From positions 1 to 12,627 of the forward strand of contig DASRCB010000244.1 of NCBI GenBank assembly GCA_035653295.1: DNA of 12,627 nucleotides, written 5' to 3'. The notes under the pieces were generated by a model. That model did not search any database and was not told the DNA's origin. It worked only from the letters and a program-made list of their open reading frames with translations. Made by a program: the position numbers and the translations under genes. The DNA comes from DASRCB01 sp035653295. Its GTDB lineage: Bacteria; Acidobacteriota; Terriglobia; Bryobacterales; Bryobacteraceae. Positions 7,342-12,627 of this stretch are shown piece by piece (positions within the stretch are counted from its first letter, which is position 1; each line of letters starts with the position of its first letter).

Positions 7342-7420
7342 GCTGACGATCCAGTCGTCCAAATTCAGTTTAGTGCCTGATTCCCGCGGCGGAGCAGGAA
7401 ATCGGCAGTACCCTTAAGGT

Positions 7421-7750
7421 GTGGACGAACGCGAGCGAGAGCGTTACCAGGAGGCGCGCGAGCGGACCGCTTACGACCGAATGGATTTCATCGATGCCGA
7501 ACTGGGCACCGGTGCGGCGTTCGCCGGCGTGGCCGAATCCCATTACTGCTCCGGCCAGAACAGGGAGGCGCGACGCGCTCGGGCGCAGGCGGCCAAAGCC
7601 CTGTACAAGGCTGATGACGCCATGCAGATGGCGCGCGACAACGGGCAGGCCACAATGCACTTCACCCAGCGCGCCGACCGGCTGCGCATGCGCGTTGAGG
7701 ATCTGTATGTGCGCGACCTCCGCCCCGATGAGCCTTCCGAGGCCGCGTGA
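7421..7750 (+). CDS. Small charged helical protein, unknown function
   Basis: I cannot assign a function. The product is 109 residues from the GTG at 7421, soluble, rich in Arg, Ala and Glu, and apparently all helical. The middle (about 20-70) reads FIDAELGTGAAFAGVAES, then a basic NREARRARAQAAKALYKADD stretch and a MARDNGQATMHF segment. Small proteins with a FIDAEL...FA..A pattern followed by an Ala/Lys-rich helix are, from memory, common in Acidobacteriota as hypothetical proteins; no search was run. The start is uncertain: TTAAGG at 7414-7419 is too close to the GTG to be an ideal ribosome site, and the next in-frame start is the ATG at 7481. It is divergent from the kinase across a 91-nt gap that must hold both promoters, which could mean shared regulation. 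The overlapping minus-strand frame (7370-7660) looks like a shadow. Confidence 0.65.
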   Translation: MDERERERYQEARERTAYDRMDFIDAELGTGAAFAGVAESHYCSGQNREARRARAQAAKALYKADDAMQMARDNGQATMHFTQRADRLRMRVEDLYVRDLRPDEPSEAA

Positions 7751-7761
7751 TATTCGGTGAC

Positions 7762-7787
7762 TTGTAGCGCAAGCCTTTTGGCTTGCA
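7762..7787. repeat. Dispersed palindromic repeat, copy 2
   Basis: GCAAGCC (7769-7775) and GGCTTGC (7780-7786) form a perfect 7-bp stem around TTTT. With the leading TTGTAG it matches the unit at 2711-2735 apart from two substitutions and one T. It lies 11 nt after the stop of the 109-residue gene, in the 243-nt gap before cydA. The rest of that gap holds no gene; TAGAAT at 7914-7919 is a possible but unsupported -10 box for cydAB. Confidence 0.7.
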
Positions 7788-7993
7788 GGCTGGCGGCGGC
7801 GGTTTCAGCGTTTTCGCGTTCTGGTCGGTTCCCCCAATCCAGCGCATCTGCTGTGTGCTTTTCCTCAGCTTTGACGCACAGCAGGAGCCTGCGCTGAAGT
7901 GCCTAAGTTGCAATAGAATCATCACCGAAACCCGGGCTCCACGGACTGGTCCACGACGTGCATCTTCGGCCGGGTCACAGGAGAACTGCGCAC

Positions 7994-9370
7994 ATGGACT
8001 CGGCCCTGGCCGTTCATCGCCTGCACTTCGCTTTCACAGTCACCTTTCATTACCTGTTCCCGCAACTCACCATGGGGCTCGCCCTGCTGCTCTTCGTCAT
8101 GAAGACGCTGGCGCTGCGCACCGGCGATCCACTGTGGAACAACGCCGTGCGCTTCTGGGCGAAGATCTTCGGCATTAACTTCGCCATCGGGGTGGTTACC
8201 GGTATCCCCATGGAATTCCAGTTCGGCACCAACTGGGCGGCCTTTTCCAAAGCCGCCGGCGGGGTGATCGGGCAGACCCTGGCCATGGAGGGCGTGTTCT
8301 CGTTCTTCCTCGAATCCACTTTTCTGGGGTTGCTGCTGTATGGCGAGAAGCGCCTCGGTCCGAAGCTGCACTGGGTCGCGTCGCTTATGGTTTTTCTCGG
8401 CTCGTGGATGTCGGGGTTCTTCATCGTCGCCACCGACGGGTGGATGCAGCATCCCGTTGGCTACAAACTCGGCCCGAACAACGAGATCATTCTCACCAGC
8501 TTCTGGGGACTCGTGCTGAATCCGTGGTCCTGGTGGCAGTACGCCCACAACATGATGGGCGCGGTGGTGACCGGCAGCTTCGTCATGGCCGCGCTCGGCG
8601 CGTTCTACCTGCTCAACCACGAACATGAGCAGTACGCGCGCCGCTTCGTCCGCGTGGGCGTGATTGCCGGCCTGGCCGCTGCGTTTATCATGCTCTTTCC
8701 CACCGGCGACCGGCAGGGCGTGAATCTCGCGCGCAATCAGCCGGTAACGCTCGCCGCCATGGAAGGTCACTTCGAAACAGCGCGCGCGGCCGGCATCGCC
8801 CTCGTCGGCCAGCCCGACATGGACAGGCTGCAGCTCGATAACCCACTGATTATTCCCGGCGCCCTGAGCTTTCTCACATGGCGGCACTGGACCGCCGAGG
8901 TGAAAGGCCTGCGCGACTTCCCGCGCGATCAGTGGCCGGATAATGTCCCGCTGCTCTATTACGCGTACCACATCATGGTCGGGCTCGGAACCATTTTCAT
9001 CCTGATCATGATCGCCGCGGCCCTGCTGCTGTGGCGCGGCGCGCTGTTCTCTTCGCGCGCGATGCTGTGGGTGTTGATGCTGGCCTTCCCATTTCCCTAC
9101 ATCGCCAATACCGCCGGATGGATCACCGCTGAAGTCGGCCGCCAGCCCTGGCTGATTTACGGCCTTTATCGCACTGTGGAAGGAGTCTCGCCGCGCGTCT
9201 CGGCCGGCAACGGCCTCTTCACGCTGCTGGGGTTCATGGGATTGTACACCGTGCTCGGCATTCTCTTCCTGTTCCTCGTCTGGCGCGAGATAGAGCATGG
9301 CCCGGAGGCGGAGATCCGCGATGAAGGCTCGCGCCATCCCGCTGCTTCGGAGCTTCAGGGGGTGCATTGA
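7994..9370 (+). CDS. cydA: Cytochrome bd-type quinol oxidase subunit I
   Basis: This is the heme-bearing subunit of a bd-type terminal oxidase, an inner-membrane enzyme that oxidises quinol and reduces oxygen to water without pumping protons. It has 458 residues and about nine membrane segments. Residues that line up by motif with E. coli CydA are H19 (heme b595/d site), E99 in AMEG and E107 in FLES (proton path), H185 in YAHNMMG and M328 in YHIMVG (heme b558 ligands), and the GRQPW signature (382-386). In the short Q-loop region (about 240-315), E257 is kept but the position of E. coli K252 is Thr. The Arg that precedes the b558 methionine by two residues in E. coli (R391) is His326 here. 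The start is the ATG at 7994, with AGGAG at 7979-7983. It overlaps cydB by one base. No cydX or cydCD is in the window. It could belong to one of the divergent bd-like subfamilies rather than the classical enzyme. Confidence 0.95.
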   Translation: MDSALAVHRLHFAFTVTFHYLFPQLTMGLALLLFVMKTLALRTGDPLWNNAVRFWAKIFGINFAIGVVTGIPMEFQFGTNWAAFSKAAGGVIGQTLAMEGVFSFFLESTFLGLLLYGEKRLGPKLHWVASLMVFLGSWMSGFFIVATDGWMQHPVGYKLGPNNEIILTSFWGLVLNPWSWWQYAHNMMGAVVTGSFVMAALGAFYLLNHEHEQYARRFVRVGVIAGLAAAFIMLFPTGDRQGVNLARNQPVTLAAMEGHFETARAAGIALVGQPDMDRLQLDNPLIIPGALSFLTWRHWTAEVKGLRDFPRDQWPDNVPLLYYAYHIMVGLGTIFILIMIAAALLLWRGALFSSRAMLWVLMLAFPFPYIANTAGWITAEVGRQPWLIYGLYRTVEGVSPRVSAGNGLFTLLGFMGLYTVLGILFLFLVWREIEHGPEAEIRDEGSRHPAASELQGVH

Positions 9371-10407
9371 TGGAAACCATCTGGTTCTGCCTCGTCGCCA
9401 TCATGATCGCCGGCTATGTGATTCTCGATGGCTTTGATCTGGGCGCGGGCTTCGTGTCTCTGTTCGTGGCCAGGAACGAACGCGAGCGCATGGCGATCAT
9501 CGGCACGATCGGCCCCGTGTGGGATGGCAACGAGGTGTGGCTGCTGGCCGGCGGCGGCACGCTCTATTTCGCGTTTCCCGCGCTGTATTCCGCCAGCTTC
9601 AGCGGCTTCTACCTGGCGCTGATGATCGTGCTCTGGCTGCTCATACTCCGCGGCGTTTCCATCGAGATTCGCAACCACGTGGACAACCATCTCTGGCGGC
9701 CGTTCTGGGATTTCGTCTTCGGCGCCTCGAGCGCGCTGCTCTGCCTGTTGTTCGGGGTCGCGCTGGGCAACGTGATTCGCGGGGTTCCGCTCGATGCTTC
9801 CGGATTTTTCTTCATCCCCTTGTGGACCGACTTCGCGCCGGGCTCCTACGCCGGCATTGTCGACTGGTACACCATCCTGATTGGCGTGGCCTCCTTCACC
9901 GCCCTGGCCGTGCACGGCTGCCTTTGGGTGGCGCTGAAAACCACGAGCGAGCTGCGCGATCGCGCCCGCCGCACCGCGATGGGCGGCTGGTGGCTCATCG
10001 TGGTGATGACTTTCGTGATCACGGCGCTCAGCTTCCGCCTCCAGCCGCACCTGGCGGTGCAGTTCTCCGATTACCCGTTCGGCTTCGTCTTTCCGGCCAT
10101 CGCACTCGCCGGCCTGGCCGGCATGTTCTGGTTCACACACGCCGGCAACGATCGGAACGCGTTCCTGTCCTCCTGCGCGTATCTGCTGGGCATGCTGACC
10201 AGCGTGGTCTTCGGCGTGTATCCCCTGGTGCTGCCGGCCAGCACCAACCCGGACTACAGCCTGAATATCTGGAACGCGGCTGCCCCGAAGTACGGCTTGA
10301 TCGTCGGCCTGTGGTGGTGGATCCCGGGCATGATTCTGGCCGGCGCGTGGTCGGTCTTCAGTTACCGGCGGTTTGCCGGCCGCGTAAGCCAATTCGGTCA
10401 CCCGTAG
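9370..10407 (+). CDS. cydB: Cytochrome bd-type quinol oxidase subunit II
   Basis: This is the partner membrane subunit of CydA, structurally required for assembly of the oxidase. It has 345 residues with about eight hydrophobic segments. The N-terminal GYVILDGFDLGAG (about 15-27) and PVWDGNEVWLLAGGGTLYF (about 47-65) are classic CydB signatures. The ATG at 9370 shares its A with the cydA stop TGA, a typical translational coupling, and AGGGGG lies about 6-8 nt before it. Both genes are thus co-transcribed. Downstream, GGACCAC repeats and a 9-bp inverted repeat (10438-10467) may end the transcript before the next gene. The length is close to the usual 330-380. Confidence 0.95.
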   Translation: METIWFCLVAIMIAGYVILDGFDLGAGFVSLFVARNERERMAIIGTIGPVWDGNEVWLLAGGGTLYFAFPALYSASFSGFYLALMIVLWLLILRGVSIEIRNHVDNHLWRPFWDFVFGASSALLCLLFGVALGNVIRGVPLDASGFFFIPLWTDFAPGSYAGIVDWYTILIGVASFTALAVHGCLWVALKTTSELRDRARRTAMGGWWLIVVMTFVITALSFRLQPHLAVQFSDYPFGFVFPAIALAGLAGMFWFTHAGNDRNAFLSSCAYLLGMLTSVVFGVYPLVLPASTNPDYSLNIWNAAAPKYGLIVGLWWWIPGMILAGAWSVFSYRRFAGRVSQFGHP

Positions 10408-10417
10408 CCCGCTTTCT

Positions 10418-10467
10418 GGACCACGGGCGCGGACCACGGACCACGGGCCATCGACCCGCCGTGGTCC
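10418..10467. repeat. GGACCACGG direct repeats plus inverted copy after cydB
   Basis: GGACCACGG occurs three times in direct orientation (from 10418, 10431 and 10438), and its reverse complement CCGTGGTCC lies at 10459-10467. The last direct copy and the inverted copy form a perfect 9-bp stem with a 12-nt loop. Alternative pairings with the first two copies are possible. No T-run follows, so a terminator role is only suggested by position. Confidence 0.6.
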
Positions 10468-10505
10468 GCCAATTGCAGTCTCTCCGTTGAAAGAAGGCTC
10501 AGCTC

Positions 10506-10868
10506 ATGTTCCGAGCGATTATCGCTTCCGTCATTCTGCTGCTTTTTGTTCCTGCGGTTTGCGCTGCCGGCCGCGATCCGAGTACGGCGAATATCACCCC
10601 CATCATGAAAAGTGTCGATCCGGACACAGCCAAAGCCGGATCCGACGCTACTGCTTCCGGCACCAACCTCAACAAAGAGCAGATTGCTTCGGTGTACCTC
10701 TCCCAGGGCGATCTGATGGTCAAGGTTAAAGTTGTCGAGCAGACAGATACGGACCTGAAATTCACCATCCCGGAGAGCGCCAAGCCTGGGCGCTACGGCA
10801 TCACCGTTCTCACTACCGGCAAAGAGCCGCGGTATATCGACGAACCGCTTTTCATCAGCGTCGAGTAA
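10506..10868 (+). CDS. Small exported IPT/TIG-like protein
   Basis: The product is a 120-residue protein with a signal peptide: a hydrophobic core at about 4-17 (IIASVILLLFVPAV), with cleavage likely near CAA-GRD (20-23). The mature part, about 97 residues, reads as a single Ig-like IPT/TIG fold. It opens with ITPIMKSVDPDTAKAGSDA, where an ITxVxPxxGxxG-type pattern is expected, followed by a GTNLNKEQIASVYL segment and closing beta strands around PGRYGITVLTTG. It is probably periplasmic or surface exposed; the partner is unknown. AGAAGG at 10492-10497 gives a good ribosome site 8 nt before the ATG. It is in the same direction as cydAB but 98 nt away and beyond a hairpin, so it may be its own unit. 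A strong terminator follows. Confidence 0.75.
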   Translation: MFRAIIASVILLLFVPAVCAAGRDPSTANITPIMKSVDPDTAKAGSDATASGTNLNKEQIASVYLSQGDLMVKVKVVEQTDTDLKFTIPESAKPGRYGITVLTTGKEPRYIDEPLFISVE

Positions 10869-10896
10869 CTGCCCCCTTTCTCAGCACTCGACGTAC

Positions 10897-10935
10897 AAGC
10901 CGCCACGCGTCCTCCAGCGCGCGGCGGCTTTTTTT
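10897..10935 (+). terminator. Rho-independent terminator of the IPT/TIG gene
   Basis: AAGCCGCC (10897-10904) pairs with GGCGGCTT (10923-10930). The stem continues, after one mismatch, with CGCG (10906-10909) and CGCG (10918-10921) around an 8-nt loop. The stem runs directly into seven T residues (10929-10935). It begins 28 nt after the stop codon. Confidence 0.9.
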
Positions 10936-10945
10936 GTTTCCCCGT

Positions 10946-10963
10946 CTGGGAACAATTCCCCAG
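10946..10963. repeat. Short inverted repeat between convergent genes
   Basis: CTGGGAA (10946-10952) pairs with TTCCCCAG (10956-10963) over 7 bp with one bulged C and a CAA loop. It lies about 40 nt past the stop codon of the minus-strand ligase gene, where that gene's terminator would be expected, but no T-run follows on that strand. Confidence 0.35.
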
Positions 10964-11002
10964 CAAATGGGTGTAGCTGGCCGAAAGTGCGGGTGAAAAT
11001 GC

Positions 11003-12627
11003 TCAGACCAGCAGGAGCCGCGCTTCCACCGTCTCCGCGTCCGTCCCACTGCCCAGATCGAACCCCAGTTTCCTCAGGATTTTCAGCATGGCGTGATTCT
11101 CGTAAAGGACGCTGGCGTTCAGCCGCCGGATCCCCTCCTGGCGCGCCACCTCGATCAGCCGCTGGCTGAGAAGCGTTCCCAGACCGCGCCCGTGCGCGTC
11201 ATCACTGATTACCACCGCCACCTCGGCGCAGCCCGGCTCCTGCGAGCGAACCAGCCGCCCAACGCCCAGAATTTCCGAACGCATGCCCTCGGTGTGTTCC
11301 GCCACCAGCGCGATCTGCCGATCGTAGTCGATAAAGCACATGCGCGTCAGGCGTTCGTGCGCGGTGCGCTGGTCCACCTTCATCCAGTGGAAATAACGCA
11401 TGTACACGCTGCGTTCGGACAAGGTGTGGTGAAACGCCACCATCATCGGCTCGTCCTCGGGACGGATCGGGCGTACCGTGATGCTGCTTCCGTCCCTCAG
11501 TGTGGCTCCGGAGACATACTGCACAGGATACGGGCGGATCGCGGGGCGGGGAATCGATAACGGATCCGTTCCAGGCGGCTGCAGAACCGCGCGGGCATCC
11601 AGCGCAATCAGCCGGTCGCCGCCGGCCAGCAGCGGATTCATTTCGATCTCGCGGATCAGCGGCTGCTCCACCACGAGCTGGCTGAATCGCACCAGCAAAC
11701 GCTCCAGCGCCCGCATGTCGACGCTCTCGGTCAGAGCGCGATAGATGCGCGTCTGTTCCATCATGCGCCGCGCCAGCGTGGTGTTCAGCGGCGGCAACGC
11801 CAGCGCACGATCGTCGAGAATCTCCACAAGGCGGCCGCCGGCCCCGAACAGAAGCACCGGTCCGAACTGAGCGTCCACGCTGCTGCCCAGGATCAGCTCG
11901 TACCCGTCCGCGCGGATCATCTCCTGCACCGAGACTCCGTGGAAGTCGTCGCCTGCCGCCTCGCGGATCGACCGAAAAGCGGCGCGTACGGACGCCCCAT
12001 CCGCAACCCCGAGCTTCACCCCGCCCGCTTCGGCCTTGTGCGCCACTGTGTGCGAGTGGAGCTTCAACGCCACAGGCCAGCCAATCTCCTCGGCGGCGCG
12101 CACCGCGGTGTCCTCGTCGCCGGCGATGCGCATGGCGGTGACCTCGATTCCATACGAGGCCAGCAGCTCTTTCGTTTCGGTCTCGCTCAGTATCGACCTG
12201 CCGTCCTCGTGCGCCGCGGCGATGATCGCCGCCACCCGCTCGCGGTCCACGCCAACGCCCGCCTCTTCCGCGGCGGCCGGGGTCTCGTACAACCCCCGCA
12301 GGTTGTAGCTGTATCGCCACATGTAATGAAACGCTCGCGCGGCCGCGTCGGGAAACGGAAAATTCGGGATTCCCGCCCGGGTCAGGATGCGCTCCCCTTC
12401 CGCCGTCTCCACGCCGCCCATCCAGCTGGCCAGGATCGGGCGGCCGTTGCCAAGCTTCGCGTACGGCCGCAGCGCTTCCGCGATCTCCGTGGGGCTGCCG
12501 ACGCCCTGCGGGGCCATGATGGCGAGCAGCCCGTCTCCCTCCGGATTCCGGGCCAGCGCTTCCACCGTCTTTACGTACCGTGTGGCGTCCGCGTCGCCGA
12601 TGATGTCCACCGGGTTGTTATGGCTCC
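11003..12627 (-). CDS. NDP-forming acyl-CoA ligase fused to GNAT acetyltransferase, C-terminal part
   Basis: 541 residues are visible and the frame is still open at the right edge, so the N-terminal CoA-binding and phosphohistidine domains are missing. Counting from the Val codon at 12610: the visible part begins with the NPVDIIGDAD motif and a CoA-ligase domain (to about 105). An ATP-grasp_5 domain follows (about 143-345), with LHSHTVAHKAEAGGVKL (184-200), ELILGSSVDAQFGPVLLFGAGG (238-259) and REIEMNPLLA (320-329), all apparently intact. A GNAT domain (about 376-518) ends the protein, with the acetyl-CoA loop HGRGLG at 473-478. The architecture is that of proteins annotated as bifunctional acetate-CoA ligase/GNAT, related to the Pat/PatZ lysine acetyltransferases. 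It may make acyl-CoA, acetylate other proteins, or both. Whether the ligase half is active depends on a histidine outside this window. The TGA at 11003-11005 ends it. Confidence 0.92.
   Translation of the reverse strand, partial: SHNNPVDIIGDADATRYVKTVEALARNPEGDGLLAIMAPQGVGSPTEIAEALRPYAKLGNGRPILASWMGGVETAEGERILTRAGIPNFPFPDAAARAFHYMWRYSYNLRGLYETPAAAEEAGVGVDRERVAAIIAAAHEDGRSILSETETKELLASYGIEVTAMRIAGDEDTAVRAAEEIGWPVALKLHSHTVAHKAEAGGVKLGVADGASVRAAFRSIREAAGDDFHGVSVQEMIRADGYELILGSSVDAQFGPVLLFGAGGRLVEILDDRALALPPLNTTLARRMMEQTRIYRALTESVDMRALERLLVRFSQLVVEQPLIREIEMNPLLAGGDRLIALDARAVLQPPGTDPLSIPRPAIRPYPVQYVSGATLRDGSSITVRPIRPEDEPMMVAFHHTLSERSVYMRYFHWMKVDQRTAHERLTRMCFIDYDRQIALVAEHTEGMRSEILGVGRLVRSQEPGCAEVAVVISDDAHGRGLGTLLSQRLIEVARQEGIRRLNASVLYENHAMLKILRKLGFDLGSGTDAETVEARLLLV

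Noticed and set aside
4102..7380. Long plus-strand frames (433 and 521 codons) opposite the CheB-CheR kinase
   Set aside because: They are mirror frames of a multi-domain protein with clear motifs; their translations show no motif and only composition bias.
7922..9367. Long open frame opposite cydA (minus strand, 481 codons)
   Set aside because: It is an antisense shadow of a highly conserved membrane protein. The translation is His/Gln/Gly/Glu-rich with no motif, as expected for the reverse frame of GC-rich coding DNA.
9355..10437. Long open frame opposite cydB (minus strand, 360 codons)
   Set aside because: Same reason: low-complexity composition, no domain, and cydB is unambiguous on the plus strand.
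10408..10505. Search for a CydX-like small subunit gene after cydB
   Set aside because: No short frame with a ribosome site and a hydrophobic helix was found; the stretch consists of repeats and the leader of the next gene.

Overview
The window reads as a GC-rich bacterial chromosome. I infer Acidobacteriota (Bryobacter/Solibacter-like) from the dense triloop palindromes, a small helical protein of a kind I associate with that phylum, and the style of the cytochrome bd and CheB/CheR-kinase genes. This assignment is inference; there is no rRNA or marker gene here. No insertion sequence, integrase, tRNA or CRISPR array is visible, and the retron does not sit in an obvious island.

Layout: (1) 1-1165, minus: 5' part of an ArsB/SLC13-type anion permease. 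(2) 1203-2700, plus: a compact retron, divergent from the permease. It has a -10-like box, a roughly 169-nt structured RNA whose two ends (a1 1215-1229, a2 1368-1383) pair over 15 bp, and a 435-aa retron reverse transcriptase starting 9 nt after a2. (3) 2701-2937: a convergent gap packed with short palindromes. (4) 2938-7329, minus: a 1463-aa CheB-CheR-PAS-HisKA_2 sensor kinase. (5) 7421-7750, plus: a 109-aa helical protein of unknown role. (6) 7751-7993: a gap holding a second copy of a palindrome also present after the retron. (7) 7994-10407, plus: cydA and cydB, overlapping by one base. (8) 10506-10868, plus: a small secreted IPT/TIG-like protein, followed by a strong intrinsic terminator at 10897-10935. 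(9) 11003-12627, minus: 3' part of an NDP-forming acyl-CoA ligase fused to a GNAT acetyltransferase.

The item that stands out is the retron. Its reverse transcriptase keeps the catalytic aspartates and carries a roughly 105-residue N-terminal extension reminiscent of the myxobacterial Mx65/Mx162 enzymes. Its predicted RNA can be drawn in full from the sequence: paired ends, two msr hairpins, one msd hairpin, and a candidate branching G in an AAGC context. No effector gene lies beside it, since both neighbours are unrelated and on the opposite strand. It therefore looks like an orphan retron, or one whose partner function is in the enzyme's own N-terminal region. The other genes are housekeeping, respiratory or signalling genes with no visible functional link to it.
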